From positions 1 through 23,684 of the forward strand of contig JAMAHW010000180.1 in NCBI GenBank assembly GCA_023627715.1: a DNA stretch of 23,684 bases, in the 5' to 3' direction. Positions 1-11,729 of this stretch are shown one piece after another. Every line of letters starts with the position of its first letter. Position 1 is the first letter of the stretch. This DNA is from Periconia sp. R9002. Its lineage: Eukaryota > Ascomycota > Dothideomycetes > Pleosporales > Periconiaceae. The notes below the pieces were generated by a model that worked only from the letters and a program-made list of their open reading frames with translations, made no database searches and was not told where the DNA came from. The translations under genes and the position numbers were made by a program.

Positions 1-28
1 AGATGTGGGGGGGATATGTATGTAAAAC

Positions 29-40
29 CGTGACGTCACG
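29..40. promoter_or_regulatory. 12-bp perfect palindrome containing a CRE (TGACGTCA)
   Basis: CGTGACGTCACG is its own reverse complement and contains the full ATF/CREB octamer at 31-38, the site bound by fungal bZIP factors of the Atf1/AtfA type. It lies downstream of the stress-protein gene (which ends at 367 on the minus strand), so if functional it more likely serves a gene left of the window. Binding is inferred from the motif alone. Confidence 0.4.
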
Positions 41-90
41 ACGGATTAACATACACACCAAATCGAAATTTGCGAAAAAAAAAATTCAAA

Positions 91-235
91 AGAATAAAGA
101 GAGAGAGAAGATGGGGTGGAAGGAAGGAAAGAAGGGAGAGGGAGAGAGTGAAGAGAGAGGGAGGGGGAGGGGGGAAGGGAAAGGGGTGTGAGAGAGAAAA
201 AAGGGAAAAAAAAAAAGAGGTAAAAATATATCATG
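91..235. repeat. Polypurine (GA-rich) low-complexity tract
   Basis: This is a long run of purines on the plus strand; positions 118-186 have only one pyrimidine. It lies about 130 bases past the stop codon of the minus-strand gene ending at 367, so in that transcript it would be a C/U-rich 3' UTR or a termination region. Mirror-symmetric GA runs can form triplex DNA, but no function is shown. Confidence 0.6.
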
Positions 236-366
236 AGAGAAAAAAAAAATTGGTTTGAGTGTCATATTCGCCCATCATCACCCATCTAAACACTGTTCAT
301 TTTAATGCTATACTATTGCAAAAACGGCCGTCACATATTCATATCCCGCATCCGCCTTCTTCTACC

Positions 367-2260
367 CTACCCGTCCGCAGCCGCAACGACAGGCTCAGCA
401 GCCTTGGTGGATGGAGAAGATGGTGTACCTTCTCCCGAGGGAGCAACCTCAGCAGTCGACGCTGCACCCGTGTTCGCTTCATCCGTCTCCGTCGACGGCA
501 CCGTAGTCGAAGATGCAGACGCAGCAGGAGGAGGGGAAGCAGCACCCTTCGCTTCACTCTCAGGTTCCGCGCTCCCCGCAACATTGCCTTCCAGAATGTG
601 CTCGGTAATGTCGTGTCGTCTCCTCGAAGGCGACCTGCTAGGCCGCCGGCCGGGAGATTTGCTGGGCCGTCGCGCGGGGGAATTGCTCTTACCGCGGGAC
701 CGGTTGAGGATGGCGCCGAGGGCCGTGTCCATGACGTTGGTAGCCACGCCGGGCTGCTGCGGCGAGAGTGGACCGCTGCCGGCGTCGGCCGTGTCCGAGG
801 GCGTTTCGGTTGTAGGGACGCCGCCCTCGTCGTCCTCGTCGCTGCTGCTGCTTTCTTCCGAGAGTTCGGGGCTGTCGAGGTTTTGCAGTTCGGGGCTCTT
901 CATGAGCTTGCCTGGGCTCTTGAGGTCGTCTAGGTCTGAGGAAGCGGAGAAGGTTTGCACCAGCGGGCTGAGTGCTTTGACTGATCCCCTCTTCTTTCTT
1001 CTGGGTCTGTAGCCAATTGCTGCTGCCACGGCGGCCGCTTCGTCTTCAGAGGCCTGCAGAGAACTATCTGCATCGAAGGGAACGCTCTCGGCGTCGGGCA
1101 TTGGTCCACTCTTCTCTAGCAAATCCTTGTACGAATGTCTGTTGGGATCCAACGCCCGCTTGTTCCTCGCCTTGTCCCGTTTTGATGAGGGCCGCACAAC
1201 AATGACAGGTACGGGCGAATGCTGGAGGCAATACTTGGACACGGATCCAGGGAGCAAACCTTGGAAGCCGCCCAAACTTCTACCCCGAGTCCCAACCACC
1301 AGAATGGCGGGTTCGTAGAGATTTATCTGCCACACGTCAATACAGTTTAATTTGAGCATTGCAAAAAAAAATCTTACCATTTCATCAATGACCTTGTTCA
1401 CTTTGCCCAGCGCAAACTCCAAAACCAGGTTTATCGCCTTGTTTTCGCGATTCTTCTTCTGGATCATCTTCATGAGATCTTCCGCCTCCTGCCTATACCG
1501 GCCCTTCTCCACGCTGCGCTCTGCCGCAATGGTATCGTCCTTTTCCACAACCCTCAAGCACACGACCTCGTCGCCGTCGTCCACCAATTCGTCAATCAGC
1601 CATTGCAATGCATACTCGGAGTAATCGTTATCGTCGCAGCCGCAGAGAAACGTCCTCGATCGCTTCGTGTACTCATAGTCCTTGTGCTTGGTGACGAGGG
1701 TGAAAGAATTCTCTTCGATGAAATCGGCCGGCTTGTCAAACGTATCGAACGAGACGCGGGGTTGGAACACACTGAGGCACAATTAGTCTGGTTTATACAC
1801 AAGCCATTGGAGGGACGCAAGAGACGGCTCAGGTCTCGTGCTTCGCTCTGAAGAGCTGCCCCGCAGTCGTGTGAGGCATACTCGGACATGACAAAAGTCG
1901 GTGGGAAGAGAATCGAGCGCGCGCGAATGACATGCCGTAGCAGAGGAACGTGTCCCTATATGCTGTTTCGCGTGCTTGCTTACAGCATGCTGCATACAAA
2001 GAAAAGACCATGACTTACGGCGGCGGGGGAGGTGACGATATGCGCCTCCTGGGGCGATGGGCTCTTGGGCTCCCGCGAGGCAGAGAAGGATTCTTATGGG
2101 CGGCGAATTGGATGGAGGGACGACGTTCTTCCTGCTCTCCTTGAGGCGCGGAGGCGAGCAGTGGGTTGGGAGCAACAATAGGCGTCCTGGTGGGCGAGGA
2201 ATAGTGGGTCGCTGGAGAACGACTCCGGTGCGGGCTAGACGGCGTGGGGGAGCGGCTCAT
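367..2260 (-). CDS. Universal stress protein (UspA) domain protein, 3 exons, 531 aa
   Basis: Exons are 2260-2019, 1771-1378 and 1326-367; introns of 247 and 51 nt have GTAAG donors and CAG acceptors, and phases agree throughout. The N-terminal 80 residues are S/P/R-rich (starts MSRSPTPSSPHRSRSP). The USP fold follows at about residues 117-256: strand 1 TFLCGCDDND, then the ATP-type signature GTRGRSLGG..LLPGS at about 224-240 and final strand VPVIVVRP. The rest (about 275 residues) is predicted disordered, acidic, then rich in SP and RS dipeptides (about 440-470). The start is the only ATG in the open first exon and gives a typical fungal N-terminus. Bacterial and plant USPs bind ATP or AMP; the fungal long forms are poorly studied, so a role in stress or nutrient signalling is inference. 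Removing the 51-nt intron restores the continuous INLYEPAILVVGTRG strand. Confidence 0.9.
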
Positions 2261-3436
2261 CCTGGTATACAGCGATGGGGGTGTTGATTAAAGGCACGAG
2301 AGCGTCCACGTAGGCGGATACAGCAGGAGGATATTGTGGTTTTGCCCGAGAGATCCTAGTTCACGAGGTGCGTTGGGCGCTGGCGCGGGCGAGTGACGTT
2401 GCTATATGCGCTTCGTCTGGTGCGTGTTGTGCTGCTTGGGATGCTTGGCGCGGGGTGACGTCTGAGCGAGCAGATGGGCACACCCGAGGCACAACAGGAA
2501 TGAAAGATGGGGTATGGAATATAGAATAGAAGAAACTAAAAGTAAGTGGATAGCGAGTTGTGGTGTTAAGAGGGTAAGTTGAGTGGAACGAAGGCGGGAG
2601 CGGGAGCGGGAGGAGGTGGAGGGATATCTGTCTAGGGTCCGTGGATCAAATCAACGACCAGGGTAGGTAGTTATAATGCACAAGAGAGAAAGAGCAAACC
2701 GTGAATGTCGTTAGTTGGCGGGCGCGTTTGCCCTAGTCATGGAACATCTTGGCTCCTCACATCATGATGGGAGTTGGGAAACTCCAAGGTTAAATACATA
2801 TACACTATACTAAGTGGATAATATCTAATTTATATCCAACTCATCAATATCTAACCTCCTAAAACACCCTCCCCTGCATAGTCAAATTTGTATATACATC
2901 TCCCTCCCTGCTATCCAATCCCTCCCACCGTAGGCCACACACCGAAATCAATCTTCTACATCTCCACAAGATTATATACATAGCAAGATAGGTACATACA
3001 TATGTAGGTAGTATATCGTTTCGTACATACTAATAGTGAAAACATTGAGAAAAACAAAACAGCGATAAACAAAATAACCAGTGAATCATAATGACAAAAA
3101 ATGCAATAAAAAGAAAACACCATGCCCTCCCAAACACCATTCCTTGATTCCCCAGAGGAAAAGAAAGTAATTCAAACTCCTAGCTGCTCACTTGCATGCT
3201 TTGCTCTACTGCAGTGTATGTTGTGTGTATGGATGAGTATGGGATTCGTAAAAACGTCTCATTTCATCTTTGCATCCTCGTCTCTTTCTCTCTTCGATTG
3301 CCCCTCCTATGCCAACCCACCCACCCGTCCCTCCTAGTCCCAACCCAGCTCAACCCAATGTATGCGTGCATCGTTGTACTCGTAACAACCACCATCCTGA
3401 CCCTAGCTAATCAATAGAAATGCCCCCAATTACCCA
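2261..3436. other. Intergenic: stress-protein promoter and kinase 3' UTR
   Basis: Between two minus-strand genes. The left half (2261-2700) is GC-richer and must hold the promoter and 5' UTR of the stress-protein gene. The right half, about 2790-3120, is AT-rich with TATATACAT-like stretches and A-runs and probably contains the kinase 3' UTR and poly(A) signals. No convincing coding region, RNA gene or repeat was seen on either strand. Confidence 0.5.
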
Positions 3437-5558
<2,122 letters not shown>

Positions 5559-6876
5559 GTCGACCTTCTTGCCCGCCGCGAGCGCGGGTTGTGTAGTGGG
5601 CAGAGGGGCGCAACGCAAAGAGGATCACGACGCAGACACAGCAGCGCGGGAGGGGCTTGCCGGAGTGATGACAATGCGGTCTGGCGGGTCGGTCAGGCGC
5701 TTCAGCGCGAGGGGTTCATGGGGCGGCAGCGGCAGGATCGTTCTGTGTCGGTTTCTTATTTGGAGAAGGAGATGGATTGTAGGCGGGAAAAGAGACTGAA
5801 GATATGACGGAAGCGAGGGGAGGTGTGGCAGGGTCGGGCAAGCAAGGTGGATGGCAAAGCAAAGCAAGATGAAGAAAAGCAAGCGGGCGTGTCGCAGTGC
5901 ATGCAATGGGGCTATCCTGGCAGCCAGTTGGCGGGGTGCGAGCGAGACGACGGGCGCTCAGATCAGAGGGTGGCAGCGAACAGCCGTCCAACGCCACACG
6001 GAGAGATGAGGGGAGTGCAACGGGGATGGATTGATGCAAAGAACGAAGAGGGTATAAACAATGTGGTGATGCAAAGTCAGACGTGCAACGCGTGGGGGGA
6101 GACAGGACAGAAACGGAGAGTTGGGAGAGGAGTGAGTGGATTGGGTTGATATTGGTCGCTGCTGCCGTGTGTACCTGTTCTGCGGGTTGACTGGCTGGCT
6201 GGCCTGGTTCACTTTAGTCTTAGTAAACCACCGTCTCTCTCTACCAACTATGATGCAACCGCCCTGCCAGCTTTTTTACTCTCTCTGTTTTCCTTCTGGT
6301 TTTCCTTCTGACGCCAGACTAACCTCAGTCCATCTATATAGCTCCAAACATAGATATCCGAGTACAACGGCAGCATCTGCCTTGCCGCATGTCAATCTTT
6401 AATTACGACATGTCGCTGCCCCGGACCACGGCTGTGGTAAGGCCATGAAGCGACGGACGCGGGTTGCCAAGACGGGAAGGTCAGCCATCCATTACAACCG
6501 CCGTTGCTACATACTCAAAACCATCCTTCTACCTATTTGTTACAGCAACTATGTATGCATCTTTGCATGCTCCTAGCTTCCACTTTGCAGTTCCAGGGCT
6601 GAACTTTTTATTCCGTTTTTATTGCATGATTGGCAAACAATGCACCTAAGACGCATACATAGAGACCCTATCGAATGGACGTCATACTTGGTACACTATC
6701 ATGACAAACAACACTGACAAAAGAGTCAATATCAACGTCACAAAACCAAAGAGACACATGTAATTTCGAGCACGGCAAGTCTCGTTTTCATTCATTCGGG
6801 CCTCATTATGTAGCCTGATCCATCATTCATCGTTAAATATACATGTGTCCATTCTATCCCTTGCTCCCCCTCTAAG
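5559..6876. other. Intergenic: kinase promoter and small-gene 3' region
   Basis: About 1.3 kb with no supported gene. Next to the kinase the DNA is GC-rich; at 6220-6330 the plus strand is pyrimidine-rich and contains a tandem 12-mer, TTTTCCTTCTGG followed by TTTTCCTTCTGA (6288-6311). The open frames here are short and have no recognisable protein or intron signals. The last few hundred bases before 6877 would be the 3' UTR of the minus-strand small gene. Confidence 0.5.
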
Positions 6877-7089
6877 TTACTGCTTGCTCGTCTTCTCCTC
6901 GGCGTACTTCTCCAGAGGATGCGTGGGGTTTGAGCTCAATCCGCTCTTCTGCTCGTCCGATGCCTCCTTGGCGTGCTCCTGCGAGGGTGCACCGCCTTGC
7001 TGGTTGATGTTGGTCGTGGTAGCTCCGGACTGGTTCTCGTTCTGGTCCGAGGGCTTGGGGGACTGGCGGCCGGCGTTGGGAGCAGACAT
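6877..7089 (-). CDS. Small hydrophilic protein, conserved fungal type, 70 aa
   Basis: Single exon, 70 codons, starting MSAPNAGRQSPKPSDQ and ending KYAEEKTSKQ. It is rich in Q, S, N, E and K, has no hydrophobic segment and no cysteine, so it is probably a disordered soluble protein. Proteins of this size with the same opening (SAPNxGRQSP) and an ending of the form SSNPxHxLxKxAEEK are, from memory, widespread among filamentous ascomycetes and unnamed; a database search was not possible. The function is unknown. It sits alone between the kinase promoter and the Golgi pH regulator 3' end, with its own upstream region of over 700 bases. The start is the first ATG, in a favourable context. Confidence 0.75.
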   Translation of the reverse strand: MSAPNAGRQSPKPSDQNENQSGATTTNINQQGGAPSQEHAKEASDEQKSGLSSNPTHPLEKYAEEKTSKQ

Positions 7090-7318
7090 GTTGATGTTGG
7101 TTGGGGTTGGGTTGGAGAGTGACTGCGGGATTATAGGTTAGGTTGGTGATTGATTTAGAGCGGATGGATGAGATGTGGGAGGTGAATGGAAATGCAGAGT
7201 AGGGAAAAGAGGCGGTGGATGTTGAGGGATGGAGGGTGGATGTGCTGCTGCAAAGCAGACGTACGTTTATGTGCTTGTGGTGTAGAGGTGGGACCTGTGA
7301 AAGGAGTGTTAGTGACGA

Positions 7319-7338
7319 GGATTACTTTACCGTAATCC
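7319..7338. promoter_or_regulatory. Inverted repeat GGATTAC-N6-GTAATCC
   Basis: Perfect 7-bp arms (7319-7325 and 7332-7338) lie 230 bases upstream of the minus-strand 70-aa gene. It could be a dyad protein-binding site in that promoter or a hairpin in the 5' UTR. GGATTA is a homeodomain-like core; no binding partner is claimed. Confidence 0.3.
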
Positions 7339-7552
7339 ATTCTGCACCACCAGATGTTTTGCTCTTCCACTTACCTCGAATTGTTCAGACTGTTCAAGAT
7401 GGATGGGATTTGGATGTCGGTGTAGTGGAATTCGATTGCAAAGATGCGCGGACTCGTGCGGTTTTCATACCTACCCGCACCTGCCCCTGCCCCACGTAAC
7501 GACGTCATGCTAAATACCCGCTTGGCGTCAACCACCTCCGAAACCCACCTCC

Positions 7553-7775
7553 ATGTCCCTCTTGAACCACACATGCCCACAAGTGGTTACCCGCATCATT
7601 GCCTATGCTGACACATGTTGGGTCACGTCCATCCTTCAAGGTAATGCAGTGCAGATTGCGTGCTTGGTGCCCGATGCAATCAATCTCAGATGCACGAATT
7701 TACATGTTCGAGGGACACGACATCATGCACGACGGCGCCATCTTGTTCCTGATGAAGAAAGAGGAAGCATTGTGA
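7553..7775 (+). CDS. Possible small two-exon gene, 57 aa, unknown function
   Basis: Exon 1 (7553-7640) and exon 2 (7690-7775) are joined across a 49-nt GTAATG...CTCAG segment. The join shifts frame exactly so that exon 1 (MSLLNHTCPQVV...SILQ) runs into exon 2 (DARIYMFEGHDIMHDGAI...KKEEAL, then TGA). The segment has the size of other introns here, and codon choice in both pieces looks coding (many C-ending codons). Against it: no strong CTRAY branch site, no recognised family, and a very short product. It could instead be a chance pair of frames in the shared 3'/5' flanks, or the 3' end of a longer gene with further upstream exons. Confidence 0.3.
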
Positions 7776-7854
7776 ATGCATATTGGGTAATGCATGTCTA
7801 CTCTAATGATACTATACAGGTCACTGTTCAATGCTGAATAAAACATGTTCAACG

Positions 7855-9521
7855 TCAATTCAACTTGCCCATTTCTACATCCCCGTCATCTAATTCATCG
7901 TCGTCCCAGCTCTGTCCCTTGAGCCTCTTTCCAGCCCACAGGCCTACCGTCGTGAGGGCACTTGCCAGCAAGAACCAGCATTCAAACCATCTCTCTGTAA
8001 ACGCCGGCTCCAGCGGCGCCCCAAGAGCGTCCGAGATGGCACTTTTCATTTCCACCGGCAAATTACTCCGTAGTAGGAGTGCCGTGCTGATGACGTAGGT
8101 TGCAGCAATCTGCGATATGATAAGCGCAAAATTAGCGCGTGCATGGTGGAGCAGGCCCGGAAGCACGCGTGCAAAGAGAAAAGATGTCTGCACGACGCTG
8201 TTGAAAGATGCGAACAGCATGATGCCCGAGAGCAGGAAGGAGATGGTACGGCTCCATGCCACGCGATCTATCGTAGGATCCCAGTGTTTTGCGAGAAGCG
8301 CTAGGAAGTTGTTGATGGGGTCCGTGTTGGAAAAACTCGTGTTGGGCGACGAGAAGCGTCGGAGGGTGGTGAATGTCGTCGCCGTGATACGGTACAAGCA
8401 ATAGACGGAGAATGCGAACGAGAACACGTGGAGCAGACGACCATAGGCCGTGTGTGCTCGTAGCTGGGTTTGTCTCCGGGATTGGAGCACTGTGAGAGAG
8501 TTCTGGAGCGTTGTTCGCATGGTCTGCAGACCCTGTATCTCCAGCTGAAGGGTATTGCGCTCCGCTGTATCTGGATTGCCTCGGAGGGTGCCAACCACAC
8601 GAGTCATGAACCCTTCTTGCGGAGTGTCTGATAGCTTCCGATTAATAGCACGCAGTCGACTTTCCTTTGTTAATAACATGTCGTTGGTAGCATCTATGCC
8701 TGCCTGCTTGCGAGCTATGTCCGACTCGGTGACCTAGAAAAAGATCAGCATCGGTGTGATTGTGTTGCCAATACGTGGGCGTTACTCACGGCGCGATATT
8801 TGACCCCAAAAGTCTGCCACAATGAGCTGACTGCGGCAAAGCCAGCAAGTGAGGCCATCAGGCTTATGCCAATGACACCTATCCTCTCCAAACATGCTTC
8901 ACTAAAAGTGTGATCATGCAGGTAAGATTCTTCGTGAAGGTATGATCCCAGAAGTCCTCTCCCCAGATACCAGAATGCAGCAAGCCAAAGTGCAAGACCG
9001 CCAACCTCCAGCAGCCAAGCGATCCTGCGATGCCCTTTCGTGGATCCTTGCAGATTCCAGCCGGCATTGGAAATGACGGAGTGTATAATCAAAGCCGGCG
9101 TCGCGATGATGATGAGGAATAGCAGCGATGGCAATGTGATCCTCAGCGCCAACGCGCGGGTTGCCGGGTTGATCGTATTCGAGATTTCGCATAGGATCAG
9201 CTCAACTAGGACAGCAGAGAGAGCAATATTGGTAGAAAATGTGATGCTGGCGAGCGCACGCGCTCCTATGGGCAGCTTTTTGAGAACAGTTGTCTTTTCG
9301 CGCCACGCGAACCCGCCCAGGTGCGCGCCATCGTGGTGGTTCTTTGTAGATGAAGAAGTCCCCGAGAGCAGCGGGAACAGTTTATGCGATACGGCCACAG
9401 CGACGATAAGGAAAGTGAGGACAAAAGGTAGGGCTGAAATCGCTATCGCAGCGGGTCTACGCTTAACGGCCCACTCCGGGGCGCAAGCATCGCAGTCGTC
9501 GTCTAAGGCAGAAGGAAGCAT
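7855..9521 (-). CDS. Golgi pH regulator / ABA-GPCR family membrane protein, 2 exons, 536 aa
   Basis: Exons are 9521-8790 and 8733-7855, split by a 56-nt GTGAGT...CTAG intron in phase 0 (KYRA | VTESDIARKQ). About nine hydrophobic segments are visible: five in the first 240 residues (first about 24-52, ISALPFVLTFLIVAVAVSHK), then a long charged, coiled-coil-like cytosolic loop (about 245-345, with SRLRAINRKLSDTP), then four more ending with a segment near WFECWFLLASAL and an acidic tail. This matches the GPHR_N plus ABA_GPCR arrangement of about 530 residues. Animal GPHR is a Golgi anion channel needed for acidification, and plant GTG1/2 are homologues; the substrate in fungi is inferred. The start is the first ATG and leaves a short acidic N-terminus with two cysteines (DDDCDACAPEW). 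Confidence 0.88.
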
Positions 9522-10085
9522 AGGTTCAGCTTAGTTGCGTAGTTGGAAGAGGCGTAGGAGCTTATGGAGTATCACTCGGATGAGTCGAGAATGTTGAACG
9601 CGCGGCCATGCATTTGTCGGCATGCGCTGGCTCAAATAACATGACAACAGCCGCAAAGGTGGAAACTAAATAGTGCTGAGGGTGAGATGGTTCACGTAAA
9701 GAGCATCAGCAGATGTTGGTGGGTGTTTCGGACCACGTTGCCAAGCTCCCACCCCACGCTTTCTCAAACGTCATTTCCCAGGGCAGCGTCGATCCGCACA
9801 AGGGTGCAGCTTCACGATGCTCAATTGACTCGGGCCAAAGCACTAGAAGAATCAACGACTAGAATTAGTACATAGATCTAGAGATAGTAGATTACCGGCG
9901 CGCTAGGTATGGAGAATAGATCCAATACGAAAATCACCGTCTGCCAAGATAAAATAAGCTTCACGCATTGTACAGAAGTATCAACCTCGTTGAGCATGGA
10001 TAATGCCAGCAGCCGGTAATGAGCCGTTGTATTATCTATCAATAGACTGACAAACAAATGAGGCGATACACTCCAGCCTCGCACT
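9522..10085. other. Intergenic: GPHR promoter and zuotin 3' UTR
   Basis: 564 bases between two minus-strand genes. It should contain the promoter of the membrane-protein gene and the 3' UTR of zuotin. I see no credible ORF, tRNA or repeat; the open frame at 9687-9875 has no coding features. Confidence 0.5.
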
Positions 10086-11472
10086 CTAAGAAAGGGATTT
10101 GAGTTCGCCCTCCTGGGCCTTTCCGGAAGCAACTAAGCTCTTCACTTCATCCTGGAAGACCTGCTTGATGCTGGCGGCATCCTTCTTGCCATTGAGTTTG
10201 GCAGTGAGCGCTGCAATCTGTTCGTTGTCGAGCTTCACAATGATGGCGTCGACATCGTTGAGGGCGGCATCAATCTGCGAGGGAGAGGCATCCCCGGAAA
10301 CGAAGTAGTTCCCGTCCTTGACAGCCGCACGAATGACTCGCTTGTTCTTCTTTGCAGCATTCTTTGCGGCTTCTTTGGCCTTTTTGCCTTCAGCTTTCTC
10401 AGCCTTCTCCGCGGCCTCCTTCTCCGCTTGCAGCCTTGCCTCCTCCTCTTTGGCCTTAGCAGCCTCCTCGGCGGCGCGCTTCAGCTCAGCCTCCTTTTCG
10501 AGACGGCGCTTGTTCTTCTGAGCATTCTCGGCTTGGCGGAATTTCTTGATGCGCTCGTCCAAAGCCAAGCAGTCATCAACTAGCTTCCTCAGGCGGGCGG
10601 TATCCTCGGTCTTCTTCTTGCGGCGTGCATTCTGGTTCTTGCGCTCGACGTGACGTTTCTGATCACGATTCTCGTTGTCATCGGGCACATCCTCATCCAG
10701 ATACTCGAATGTCCTCCAGCTGTCAAAGTTGTACCAGAAATTGTAGAAGTTCTCGACCTCCTCTTTGGTGCTCTTTTCGTTTCCGAGCTTCGGCACGGGC
10801 TGATTGTTGGAGAAGCGACCTTCCGACTCGAAAACTCTGCCCCACAGCTTGTAGAAGTTACCCTTTTGTGACTCCTTCTTGGAAGGTGGTTCGACGTCTG
10901 CAGCCTCATCGACGGAATCAAACTGGCGCCTCTTGACGGGGTCAAGTAGAACCTCGGTTGCCTTTTGGATGCACTTGAAGAACTGGTCATCTTCGGTTCC
11001 ACCCTTGGCAGCCTTCTTGTCGGGGTGATGCTTGAGCACCTTCTTGCGGTGCGCCTTCTTAATCTGATCCTCAGTTGCGCGCCAGCGGTACTTTGAAATG
11101 CCCAGAACAGCGTAGTGATCCTGACCCTTCCAGTCCTTGGCCTCACGCTGTAGCATCAGAGGGTCCTCAGGCTCACTGATCTCGCCATCATCCTCATCTT
11201 CGACCTTCTTGACATTGGCCTGGGCCTGGATACGATCGTCCTCGGAGAAAGTACGTTTATGGCGTTTCTGTGATACTGCAATTAGCAACTATGCTGTAGC
11301 GTGTAGAAACTATTGAACATACCCTGCGTGCATGTGCGAGGAAATGGTGCCCCACGGGCTCGATGTTGCGGTCATTGGCAGCGCTGAGGCTACCGATGGG
11401 CTTGAAGTCCTTTTCAGCAGTCCAGCCCTGAGGCAGGACAGGCAAAGGCAAAGAAATCTGTACGGTGGCCAT
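10086..11472 (-). CDS. zuo1: Zuotin, ribosome-associated J-protein (Hsp40), 2 exons, 443 aa
   Basis: Exons are 11472-11323 and 11267-10086 with a 55-nt GTATGT...CACAG intron (branch GCTAAT) in phase 0, giving HARRKRHKRTFSEDDR across the join. An earlier AG in the intron would break the frame. The J domain spans about 98-170 with the HPD triad in KHHPDKK (131-133), then the zuotin homology region (FYKLWGRVFESEGRFS, ENFYNFWYNFDSWRTFEYLDED), then a long K/E/A-rich charged helix (about 300-365) that contacts ribosomal RNA, then a C-terminal helical domain. Length is close to yeast Zuo1 (433). With the Hsp70-like Ssz1 it forms the RAC complex, which activates Ssb at the ribosome exit tunnel. It is divergently arranged with the golgin gene. 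Confidence 0.94.
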
Positions 11473-11729
11473 CGTTGCGTACGGTGGAATGCCGGGTGGT
11501 GAGGGGAAGAGAGCGATTGTGAGAAAAATAAATTCGGCAACCCGCCGCAAGGCTCAAACTGGCCCGAGCGTCCACTAAACCTAATCCTAACGATCCTCCT
11601 CCGACCCCAACGTCTCACCTCTGTGTAGTTCGTCAAAGAACAAGTAGACATTTTGGTGATGGCTGTTGCCATTTTATAGCTGTTTGGCTTTCTATTCATC
11701 AAGCTAGAAATAGATAATCTGCGGGCATC
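11473..11729. promoter_or_regulatory. 257-bp divergent promoter between zuotin and golgin genes
   Basis: The two start codons (11472 minus, 11730 plus) face away from each other, so both promoters must fit here unless there are unseen 5' exons. It contains AAACCTAATCCTAAC at 11577-11591, two near-copies of the telomere-like AACCCTAA box that Tbf1-type factors use in some fungi, each lacking one C. A CT-rich stretch (11595-11630) follows. Regulation is inference. Confidence 0.5.

Noticed and set aside
259..1012. Long plus-strand frames of 224 and 235 codons
   Set aside because: They are antisense shadows of the GC-rich C-terminal exon of the stress-protein gene; their Arg/Ser-rich composition follows from its codons.
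5625..6212. Several 80-110 codon frames upstream of the kinase
   Set aside because: They overlap on both strands, have no introns and no known motifs; this is the GC-rich promoter of the kinase.
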